A stretch of DNA of 5,726 nucleotides from Deltaproteobacteria bacterium (GTDB lineage: Bacteria > Desulfobacterota > DSM-4660 > Desulfatiglandales > B25-G16). Under the pieces are notes generated by a model. That model had not been told where the DNA came from. It saw only the letters and a program-made list of their open reading frames with translations, and searched no databases. The stretch's first letter is position 1. Every line of letters starts with the position of its first letter. Made by a program: the position numbers and the translations under genes. Where the stretch lies: NCBI GenBank assembly GCA_019308645.1, contig JAFDHR010000166.1, forward strand, positions 1 to 5,726, read 5' to 3'. Below are positions 1 to 5,718 of the stretch, piece after piece.

Positions 1-1418
1 TGACTCCAAGCGGAATCAATCTTATCAATGCCAATACAATACCCGCACAGCAAGAATGTTTTTTAAGAGTATTGGTAGCCTACAGAATACCATCTGTATT
101 TGAAACCAGATACAAATTTGAGCAATTCTCACCTTTACGCCATATACTCGAAATCCTGAGAAATCTCGAAAACGAAAAAGCCGAGCCAGTGATAAAATTT
201 TGGGAAATGGCAGTTTTACAATTAACAAGCCCCGAAAACGGATACGAAAACATTACAGACGATATTCTTAAACATAGAGAAGAAAGAGAAAGTAGCGACA
301 ACAAAAAAAGACTTGATCATGAAATGAGATTAAAAGTAACAAGTGGCGACACAACAAGGGCAAGAACCCTGATAGATTACGCAGATTTAAATATTAGATA
401 TCTTAAGGCCACAGGCCTGTTTCAATCTTCCGGGAGAGGAATAGCAATTTTGCCGGAAAAAGGCATCCTGGTTGAAAAACTCCTTGAAGATGAATTTACA
501 GTCTATGATGACAATACATACATAAAAGAAATATGGACAGGTGCCAAATTACCAACTGATAACAAAGAAACAGCACAAACTGTTATCAAATCATTAGTTG
601 ATAATATCAAAGAATTCGGTGAAGAAATTGCCCTCCCGAAGCTTGAAGATAAAACCTCTCAAGAACTCGCACACATTCGCCACGACATAGAAGGGCAATT
701 GGGTCGGATAAAAGAAAACGAATTTGCAAATAAACAAATTGAAAACTGGGAAGAAATTTTATGCTACATGCTTGCCCTTGAAAATCCACGCAAGAAAGTT
801 CCTTTCCATGATGAAATGATAAGCATACCAGCCGGAGAAGCACCAGCTTACTTTGAGTGGGTTCTTTGGAGAGCTTTTTTAGCAATCAATTCACTGGCAA
901 ACAAACCCTGGGAAGCCAGACGATTAAAAATCGACCAAGATTTCTTGCCAGTCGCCCCAGCACCAGGAAGAGGACCCGATCTCATCTTTGAATTCGAAAA
1001 TTATGTTCTGGTTGTCGAAGTGACATTAACCTCATCATCCCGACAGGAAGCCGCTGAAGGTGAGCCGGTACGTCGCCATGTTGCCGAAATAGCAGAACAA
1101 TACGAAAATACAGGTAAACGAGTATATGGACTATTTATAGCTATAAACATTGACAGTAACACCGCCGAAACGTTTAAAAGCGGTAACTGGTACAAACCGG
1201 ATGATAATAAACTCTCGCTTCAGATCATTCCAATCAGGCTTGATGATTTTTCCAAACTTTTTGAAGCCGGCTTTAAATCTGGGAGACTAACCCCAAATAT
1301 GATCAGAGAACTGATTACAGAATGCCGGGCTTTGAGTAATTATGACGCTCCGGAATGGAAAAGCCAGATAAGCAATGAAGTAAAAAGATTCGTAGAGAAA
1401 ATCAACAAAGGCAAATGA
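1..1418 (+). CDS. AlwI / Nt.BspD6I-family type II restriction (or nicking) endonuclease, 5' end outside window
   Basis: Probable type IIS restriction or nicking endonuclease that cuts foreign DNA lacking the partner methylation. The frame is open from base 3 and reads sensibly through TPSGINLINANTIPAQQE into LVAYRIPS, so the gene starts upstream; the TTG at 72 is an internal Leu codon. 471 residues are visible. The catalytic core is PD-(D/E)xK-like: GRGPDLIFEFE, then VVEVT. Candidate residues are the Glu of FEWVLW (855-857), Asp of PDLIF (978-980), Glu of VEVT (1017-1019), Glu of AAEGEP (1056-1058) and His of VRRH (1077-1079). The Asp-Glu-Glu-His spacing (13, 13, 7) equals the D456/E469/E482/H489 spacing I recall for Nt.BspD6I. 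A winged-helix-like stretch (KATGLFQSSGRGIAIL, about 402-455) lies upstream, where this family binds DNA. The methylase gene follows after 77 bases. The family call is confident; specificity and whether it cuts one or both strands are not. Confidence 0.9.
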   Translation, partial: TPSGINLINANTIPAQQECFLRVLVAYRIPSVFETRYKFEQFSPLRHILEILRNLENEKAEPVIKFWEMAVLQLTSPENGYENITDDILKHREERESSDNKKRLDHEMRLKVTSGDTTRARTLIDYADLNIRYLKATGLFQSSGRGIAILPEKGILVEKLLEDEFTVYDDNTYIKEIWTGAKLPTDNKETAQTVIKSLVDNIKEFGEEIALPKLEDKTSQELAHIRHDIEGQLGRIKENEFANKQIENWEEILCYMLALENPRKKVPFHDEMISIPAGEAPAYFEWVLWRAFLAINSLANKPWEARRLKIDQDFLPVAPAPGRGPDLIFEFENYVLVVEVTLTSSSRQEAAEGEPVRRHVAEIAEQYENTGKRVYGLFIAINIDSNTAETFKSGNWYKPDDNKLSLQIIPIRLDDFSKLFEAGFKSGRLTPNMIRELITECRALSNYDAPEWKSQISNEVKRFVEKINKGK

Positions 1419-1495
1419 TGTATTACCACATAACCATGCGCTACAAGACTCACAAAGCTAACCCCCGTTTATGCCAGTTGTCATAATTAAATTTT

Positions 1496-2353
1496 ATGAG
1501 ATATTATATTACCAATGATTTAAACATATTTGATTTTGATGTGCAGTTAAAAATTGCTGAAAATAGCATTTCGGAATTTTATTATGATATCGAAAATAAA
1601 ATTAAATTGTATAATTTAGACACATTTTCATTTCTGCCATATATACCAGATAATTGTGTTGATCTGATTTTTGCAGATCCGCCCTATTTTTTATCATCCG
1701 GTGGCATAACATGTAGTAGTGGGAAACGAGTATCTGTCGATAAGGGGGAGTGGGATAAATCACGTGATATTGAATCTATTCATAATTTCAATCAGAAATG
1801 GTTGTTAGAAAGTAAGCGAATTTTGAAAGAAAATGGTTCGATTTGGGTCTGTGGAACATTTCATAATATATTTTCGGTGGGATTTGCCTTACAGGAGTTA
1901 GATTTTAAAATACTAAACAATATTGTATGGGAAAAGAAAGAGCCTCCTCCAAATTTAACGCGCAGATATTTTACGCATGCCTCTGAACATCTTATTTGGG
2001 CTGCTAAAACCAAACACTCAAAACATACTTTTAATTATAACATACTAAAAACCATTTCAAGTGGGGAAGCGATAAAATCTGTATGGAGAGATATTTGGAA
2101 AATGCCATCAGTTGATCATTCTGAAAAAGCTTTTGGTAAACATCCAACACAAAAACCAGAAGGAGTTATTAAAAGAGCTATATTAGCATCCAGTAACCCT
2201 GGTGACTTGGTTTTCGACCCATTTTGCGGGAGTGGTACAACAGGGGTTGTATGTAAAAAACAAAATCGAAAATTTGTCGGTATTGATAATAATATAGAAT
2301 ATTTAAATATAGCTAAAAAAAGATTGGATTCAACAACTAATAGAAATAATTAG
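1496..2353 (+). CDS. Beta-class adenine-N6 DNA methyltransferase, DpnA / M1.MboII-like
   Basis: Transfers a methyl group from S-adenosylmethionine to adenine N6, protecting the host from the adjacent endonuclease. The catalytic DPPY (residues 61-64, in FADPPYFLSSGG) precedes the AdoMet-binding motif I, DPFCGSGTTG (241-250), which is the beta-class order. Between them are VSVDKGEWDK (79-88), GSIWVCGTFHN (114-124), RYFTHASEHLIW (157-168) and GKHPTQKP (214-221). These match my memory of DpnA (M2.DpnII, GATC) more closely than M.HinfI (GANTC). The 285-residue length is normal and all motifs are intact. The start is uncertain: no clear Shine-Dalgarno precedes the ATG, and an in-frame TTG at codon 38 (1607) lies where the core fold begins. 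The gene is visibly AT-richer than its neighbours, suggesting separate acquisition. An asymmetric type IIS site usually needs both strands methylated, so this enzyme must act on both or a second methylase lies outside the window. Confidence 0.93.
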   Translation: MRYYITNDLNIFDFDVQLKIAENSISEFYYDIENKIKLYNLDTFSFLPYIPDNCVDLIFADPPYFLSSGGITCSSGKRVSVDKGEWDKSRDIESIHNFNQKWLLESKRILKENGSIWVCGTFHNIFSVGFALQELDFKILNNIVWEKKEPPPNLTRRYFTHASEHLIWAAKTKHSKHTFNYNILKTISSGEAIKSVWRDIWKMPSVDHSEKAFGKHPTQKPEGVIKRAILASSNPGDLVFDPFCGSGTTGVVCKKQNRKFVGIDNNIEYLNIAKKRLDSTTNRNN

Positions 2354-2390
2354 ATATATTCAAATAAGAATTGAGAGAGGGATTTGAGAC

Positions 2391-2672
2391 ATGGAAAACG
2401 AAACTGGAAAAAGAGAAGAACCGACTCCATATGAGCTCAATCAATACCTATCACCCCAATCATATATGGCAAAATATTTGGTTGTGGTAGTGGACAGGGG
2501 TATAACCAGCGAGGTAATGCATTTCATTTCATTTGATGAAGCAAAAACTGCCTTCGGAGAAGTGGCTAATGATCATGGCTACGAACCTGAAGAAATAAAC
2601 GGGTCTGATTATTACGATGTGTCCATCTGGGAATGGACTGAAGATAGATACCAAAAGATATATGGATATTAA
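2391..2672 (+). CDS. Uncharacterised 93-residue acidic protein
   Basis: I do not recognise this family. The protein is small, soluble and acidic, with no signal peptide or membrane segment. Residues 1-25 (MENETGKREEPTPYELNQYL...) look like a flexible tail. From residue 26 the pattern fits a compact alpha/beta domain: a strand YLVVVVDRG (29-37), a strand and helix VMHFISFDEAKTAFGEVA (42-59), then GYEPEEINGSDYYDV and an aromatic C-terminus (SIWEWTEDRYQKIYGY). The ATG at 2391 is preceded by GAGAGAGG (2373-2380) about 10 bases upstream; the internal Met at 2466 has no such site, so the longer form is preferred. It begins 37 bases after the methylase and ends 11 bases before the STAS-like gene, so it is probably co-transcribed with that gene. 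Codon use and ribosome binding support a real gene; no function is assigned. Confidence 0.75.
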   Translation: MENETGKREEPTPYELNQYLSPQSYMAKYLVVVVDRGITSEVMHFISFDEAKTAFGEVANDHGYEPEEINGSDYYDVSIWEWTEDRYQKIYGY

Positions 2673-2683
2673 ATAAAAGAGAT

Positions 2684-3244
2684 ATGTATAAATACGATCT
2701 TCATAAACTTCTTAAAGAAGAGCTTAAAAATGGCTCAAGTGATCTTGTTACAAGGCCATCCGGGCAGGTAGTTCGGAACCGAATAGAGACTGATATTGCA
2801 AAAGAGGATAACGGGGCTGTTATAGCGCTTGATTTCTCTAAGATAGGGATCATTGATTATTCATGCGCTGATGAGATAGTAGCAAAACTTATATCGAGGC
2901 TTTTAGGTGGTGAATACGGAAATAAATATTTTATTTTAACCGGCCTCAATGAAAACCAGGAAGAAAATATAGAGGTTGCCCTTGAGAGAAAAGCTCTTGC
3001 TGCTATCGCCGAGAAGATAAATGGGGAGAAAGTCCTTTTAGGTAGCCTCCATAACTACCTCAAAGAAACCCTGGACTTGATAATGAAAAATGGCAGTCTC
3101 ACTGCAAAAGAACTCTCTCAGGTCATGAATCTTGAGGCCAATACAAGCGGCACAAGGCTTTTGAATCTTCATAAAAAACGCCTCGTGAAGAGGATTGAGG
3201 AAATAAGAGAAGGAGGACGTGTCTGGGTTTATGAAAGGATTTGA
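2684..3244 (+). CDS. STAS-like (DUF4325-type) domain protein with C-terminal winged helix
   Basis: Likely a cytoplasmic regulatory or switch protein of 186 residues. Residues about 22-125 fit a STAS-like fold: a strand and helix (PSGQVVRNRIETDI), then AVIALDFSKIGIIDYSCADEI (45-65). That segment resembles the DLSxVxxIDSSG segment of anti-sigma antagonists, placing Ser60 where the phosphorylated residue sits in SpoIIAA; the SCADE part resembles the SFADE pattern of DUF4325 proteins. Residues about 126-186 resemble a winged helix: TAKELSQVMNLEANTSGTRL as the helix-turn-helix, LVKRIEEIREGGRVWVYERI as recognition and wing. The ATG follows AAAAGAG (2676-2682) very closely, and the preceding gene's stop is 11 bases upstream. 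DUF4325 proteins are often encoded near a histidine-kinase-like ATPase; none is visible here. Domain calls come from pattern memory and the target is unknown. It could be a DNA-binding repressor or a protein-protein switch. Confidence 0.82.
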   Translation: MYKYDLHKLLKEELKNGSSDLVTRPSGQVVRNRIETDIAKEDNGAVIALDFSKIGIIDYSCADEIVAKLISRLLGGEYGNKYFILTGLNENQEENIEVALERKALAAIAEKINGEKVLLGSLHNYLKETLDLIMKNGSLTAKELSQVMNLEANTSGTRLLNLHKKRLVKRIEEIREGGRVWVYERI

Positions 3245-3269
3245 TAAATTAGGACGCAGATTGCCGCAG

Positions 3270-3310
3270 ACCTGCCCGCCATGCGAGTCCGCAAGGCGAG
3301 GCGGGCGGGT
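3270..3310. repeat. GC-rich hairpin repeat (REP-like), copy 1
   Basis: Arms 3270-3280 (ACCTGCCCGCC) and 3300-3310 (GGCGGGCGGGT) pair over 11 bases with one G-T wobble. The 19-base interior carries a small hairpin, TGCG-AGTC-CGCA (3282-3293). No T-run follows, so it is not a standard intrinsic terminator. It lies 25 bases after the STAS-like gene in otherwise AT-rich intergenic DNA. The 13-base core AGACCTGCCCGCC (3268-3280) recurs as its exact reverse complement at 4727-4739. GC-rich motifs of this type are dispersed in some uncultured bacterial genomes; that is recollection, not shown here. Confidence 0.7.
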
Positions 3311-3347
3311 ATTCGTCCGATATTTTTTAATATATTTAAAATATTGC

Positions 3348-3383
3348 TTCCGAGTTCCGGATGACGGAACCCGGAATTCGGAA
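3348..3383. repeat. Long intergenic palindrome upstream of the coiled-coil gene
   Basis: TTCCGAGTTCCGG (3348-3360) pairs with CCGGAATTCGGAA (3371-3383) over 13 bases with one G-T wobble and a 10-base loop. An alternative inner stem, GTTCCG-GATGA-CGGAAC (3354-3370), competes with it. No T-run follows. It ends 42 bases before the coiled-coil gene's ATG, so it may lie in that gene's leader. An AT-rich block (3321-3345) immediately precedes it. It could be a dispersed repeat, a protein-binding site or a leader RNA structure. Confidence 0.65.
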
Positions 3384-3413
3384 ATAATCTGCATCCAAAA
3401 AACATTAGCAAAG

Positions 3414-3420
3414 AAAGGAG
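3414..3420 (+). promoter_or_regulatory. Ribosome binding site that fixes the start of the coiled-coil gene
   Basis: AAAGGAG lies 5 bases before the ATG at 3426. The frame stays open back to a GTG at 3219, but that extension would overlap the STAS-like gene and translate straight through both palindromes (giving CPPCESARRGG), so the ATG at 3426 is the real start. Confidence 0.85.
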
Positions 3421-3425
3421 AAATC

Positions 3426-4493
3426 ATGGCAGAGGAAAAAATAAAACCCAAAGAACTTTCTATGTCAAATACGAAAAAGGAGATGCTGGATGCCTACAAT
3501 GCACTTCTGAAACAACTGCAAGAGAAAAGAGAAGCTGAACTGAAACCAGAAAAAATAATTGAAGAGAAAAAGAAGAGAGAGGTAGTGGAAGTGGCAGAGA
3601 CTTTATCTTCAGAGGGGGTTGTTAAAGATATCGGCAATCTGAAGCTGGAAATAGGAAAAAGGCTCACCAATATCTCCGATGGACTAGAAGAAGAGGTCGG
3701 CAAATTCAATCAAATTAAAAAGGCCATTGAAGTTAAGGAAGAGGAGCTTAAAGAATTATATGAGATAGAAAGGTCAGCGGAGACACTTGCAGCATTAATA
3801 GAGGCTCAAAACCAGAAGCGCCGGGAATTTGAATCGGAAATGGATGCCCGAAGAGAAGAATTGAACCAGGAAATCAGTACAACTCGTGAGGATTGGGGAA
3901 AAGAGAAAAAAGGGCATGAATCAGAGATAAAAGAACGGGATGCAGCAGAGGCAAAAAGACGAGAAAGGGAAAAAGAAGAATATGGATATTCCTTTAAGCG
4001 GGAACAAGATCTTGCAAAGGATAGGTTTGAGGATGAGAAGGCAACAACGGAAAAAGATATTCAATTGAAAAAAGAGCAGATGGAAAAAGATCTAACTGAG
4101 AGAGAAAAGGCAGTTGCTGAAAGGGAAGAAGAATTAGGTGAATTGCAAAAGAAGGTTGTTGCCTTTCCCAAAGAAATGGAAAATGCCGTCAATAATGGGG
4201 TTAAAGATACAACAGAAAAAATTACGCTTGAGGCAAAAAACAGAGCGGAATTAATGAGAAAAGAATTTGACGGGGAACGAAACGTGCTCACTACCCGAAT
4301 TGAGTCTCTTGAAAAAACAGTAAAAGAGCAGAGCGGGCAAATTGCTAATCTTTCAGGGCAACTGGAAAAGGCGTATCAGAAGGTTCAGGATATTGCCGTT
4401 AAGTCCGTCGAGGGATCATCAAACCTTAAATCTCTTTCCAGTCTTCAACAACTGATTTCAGAACAGAGCCGACGGCAGCCCCAGGAGAAATAA
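3426..4493 (+). CDS. Uncharacterised coiled-coil protein, 355 residues
   Basis: A cytoplasmic, highly charged protein with no signal peptide or membrane segment, no cysteine and a single Trp (W157). Residues about 15-60 (NTKKEMLDAYNALLKQLQEK...) form a short helical head, 62-90 a conserved-looking linker (SSEGVVKDIGNLKLEIGKRL), and about 85-245 a near-continuous Glu/Lys/Arg coiled coil (REELNQEI, KRREREKEEYGYSFKREQDL, EKAVAEREEELGELQKK). A break at 246-262 (AFPKEMENAVNNG) is followed by a second coil (about 262-322, TTRIESLEKTVKEQSGQIANL) and a non-coil tail, GSSNLKSLSSLQQLISEQ (330-347). I recall similar uncharacterised proteins with this head and tail in anaerobic and candidate-phylum bacteria; the uncharged tail may be a binding motif. 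It may be structural, like a filament or scaffold, or SMC-like without an ATPase. Palindromes separate it from the genes on both sides, so it may be its own transcription unit. Confidence 0.85.
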   Translation: MAEEKIKPKELSMSNTKKEMLDAYNALLKQLQEKREAELKPEKIIEEKKKREVVEVAETLSSEGVVKDIGNLKLEIGKRLTNISDGLEEEVGKFNQIKKAIEVKEEELKELYEIERSAETLAALIEAQNQKRREFESEMDARREELNQEISTTREDWGKEKKGHESEIKERDAAEAKRREREKEEYGYSFKREQDLAKDRFEDEKATTEKDIQLKKEQMEKDLTEREKAVAEREEELGELQKKVVAFPKEMENAVNNGVKDTTEKITLEAKNRAELMRKEFDGERNVLTTRIESLEKTVKEQSGQIANLSGQLEKAYQKVQDIAVKSVEGSSNLKSLSSLQQLISEQSRRQPQEK

Positions 4494-4614
4494 TAAAACA
4501 TCCTAAGCCATGCATTTGCTGAATTAATAAAAAATAGGTAATTACTCAGGTATATTGCCACCAAGACACTAAGGCACTAAGATTATAGAAGTATATTGTT
4601 TATAATAGCCTTTC

Positions 4615-4635
4615 TAATGCGCCTTAGGCGCATTA
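4615..4635. repeat. Perfect 9-base inverted repeat
   Basis: TAATGCGCC (4615-4623), spacer TTA, GGCGCATTA (4627-4635). The arms match perfectly but no T-run follows on either strand. The three-base spacer is tight for an RNA loop, so a dimeric protein-binding site or a repeat end is as likely as a terminator. Confidence 0.65.
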
Positions 4636-4712
4636 ATGTGTGTCACATTGAAACCAATAAACATAAGGCTCATCAATGAGAAAATTCTGTTATTCAATTT
4701 ATATCCATTATC

Positions 4713-4769
4713 CCCGCCTGCCAGACGGCGGGCAGGTCTTTGGGTCTTTGTGCCCCTAGCCCAGACCTG
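4713..4769. repeat. GC-rich hairpin cluster (REP-like), copy 2, inverted relative to copy 1
   Basis: Three overlapping stems are possible: CCCGCC/GGCGGG (4713-4718 with 4727-4732), CCTGCC/GGCAGG (4717-4722 with 4731-4736) and CAGGTCT/AGACCTG (4733-4739 with 4763-4769). They compete, so more than one fold is possible. GGCGGGCAGGTCT (4727-4739) is the exact reverse complement of the core at 3268-3280, which places it in the same repeat family. Confidence 0.65.
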
Positions 4770-4880
4770 GTTTATAAAATTAGTAGTTTTACCCCATGTT
4801 ACATATATGGTTTACATGTTTCATAAAATCAATCAATCATGTCGCACCAGGGCAGGCTTGGTGGCTGAACATTTACAACA

Positions 4881-5633
4881 ATGGAAGAATTATTGAAGCT
4901 ACTTCTTCTCTTTTGTGTCGGTTCCTTGGCCGGTTTTATCAATGTCATGGCTGGCGGTGGGTCCACAATTACCTTACCCACCCTCATATTTTTAGGCCTC
5001 GATAGTTCTCTTGCCAACGGAACCAATCGTGTCGCAATCCTGATTCAAAATATTTCTGGAATATTATCCTTCAGGCAGGAAAAATATCACGAATTTAAGA
5101 TGAGTTTAAAACTGGCTTCTTTCACTCTACCAGGAGCCATAGCGGGTTCCATCATCGCAACTACCATCAGTGATACGTTATTTCAAAAAATTCTCGCCTA
5201 CGTATTAATTGGAATTATCATTTCCCTGCTGCTGCCGAGACCAAATCAAAAGAAGATCGAAGACAGCAAACATTATCAACAGAACTGGTTCATCTATCCG
5301 GCAATGGTTGCTGTCGGATTTTATGGAGGATTTATCCAGGCTGGCGTTGGATTCCTGCTCATGGCATCGCTTTACCATCTGATGAGACTCGACCTTGTCC
5401 GTGTCAATATGCACAAGATATTTATCGTATTTATCTATACTATTCCGGCCCTGCTTATCTTTTTTCTCACACAAAATGTGGATTTGAAGTTTGGCCTTAC
5501 CCTGGCAGCCGGAAATGCACTCGGGGCATGGTGGTCCGCAAAGTTTTCTGTGAAAAAAGGGGAGAGAGTTATTCGAATAATATTAATGGTCGCAATACTT
5601 ATGACGTCCTTAAAGCTTTTGGATATCATTTAG
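4881..5633 (+). CDS. TauE/SafE (DUF81) family integral membrane transporter
   Basis: An inner-membrane permease of the TauE/SafE family, whose characterised members export or import small anions such as sulfite, sulfoacetate or other sulfonates. The substrate here cannot be told. The 250-residue length is typical. There are about eight hydrophobic segments, near 5-23, 29-48, 75-95, 102-119, 137-162, 178-197, 203-221 and 231-249. The family hallmark appears in the first half as GFINVMAGGGSTITLP (18-33) followed by ANGTNRVAI (45-53). The second half has the related GFYGGFIQAGVGFLL (146-160), showing the usual internal duplication. A cytoplasmic loop, RPNQKKIEDSKHYQQ, joins the halves. The ATG at 4881 lacks a good ribosome binding site (GGTGG at 4860-4864 is too far), but the first membrane segment begins at once, so the start is probably right. 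Higher GC and separation by repeats suggest it is unrelated to the upstream defence-like genes. Confidence 0.92.
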   Translation: MEELLKLLLLFCVGSLAGFINVMAGGGSTITLPTLIFLGLDSSLANGTNRVAILIQNISGILSFRQEKYHEFKMSLKLASFTLPGAIAGSIIATTISDTLFQKILAYVLIGIIISLLLPRPNQKKIEDSKHYQQNWFIYPAMVAVGFYGGFIQAGVGFLLMASLYHLMRLDLVRVNMHKIFIVFIYTIPALLIFFLTQNVDLKFGLTLAAGNALGAWWSAKFSVKKGERVIRIILMVAILMTSLKLLDII

Positions 5634-5705
5634 TGCACCTTTCCCTTCATAAATGAATTGATTTGGAAATTCTTAAGTGGTAGCTTTTACCAAAACACAG
5701 AGCTG

Positions 5706-5712
5706 AAAGGGG
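5706..5712 (+). promoter_or_regulatory. Ribosome binding site for a gene starting at the window edge
   Basis: AAAGGGG lies 6 bases before an ATG at 5719. It is the best evidence that a gene starts there. Confidence 0.55.
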
Positions 5713-5718
5713 TTAAAG

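Larger units (their letters stand above)
4494..4880. other. Non-coding, repeat-rich region
   Basis: There is no credible gene here. Short open frames exist, but the one at 4636-4896 translates the GC-rich repeat (PPARRRAGLWVFVP) and has no ribosome binding site. The region holds a perfect palindrome (4615-4635), a GC-rich hairpin cluster (4713-4769) and a 9-base inverted pair, GCCACCAAG at 4557-4565 and CTTGGTGGC at 4857-4865. I see no tRNA, no clear terminator for the coiled-coil gene, and no convincing promoter for the transporter, though one must lie in this stretch if the transporter is transcribed alone. Confidence 0.75.

Noticed and set aside
72..74. TTG at 72 as the start of the nuclease gene
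   Set aside because: The frame is open to the window edge and the 23 upstream codons read as protein that suits the family; no ribosome binding site precedes the TTG.
3219..3425. GTG at 3219 as the start of the coiled-coil gene, adding 69 residues
   Set aside because: It overlaps the STAS-like gene, translates two palindromes into Cys/Arg-rich nonsense, and a strong AAAGGAG stands before the ATG at 3426.
3038..3451. 137-codon minus-strand open frame
   Set aside because: It lies opposite the end of the STAS-like gene and the palindromes, with no ribosome binding site or recognisable motif; it is a shadow frame.
4494..4550. Intrinsic terminator after the coiled-coil gene
   Set aside because: There is no GC-rich hairpin followed by a T-run in the first bases after the stop.
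3245..4880. CRISPR array or tandem repeats in the repeat-rich intergenic stretches
   Set aside because: The repeats are single palindromes of different sequence with no regular spacing and no repeat-spacer pattern.
4636..4896. 86-codon open frame in the intergenic region
   Set aside because: It translates the GC-rich repeat (PPARRRAGLWVFVP), has no ribosome binding site and overlaps the transporter start. Such frames are typical artefacts of dispersed repeats.
5634..5718. Terminator after the transporter (TTCAT-AA-ATGAA near 5646)
   Set aside because: The stem is only five AT-rich bases with no T-run, so it is not convincing.
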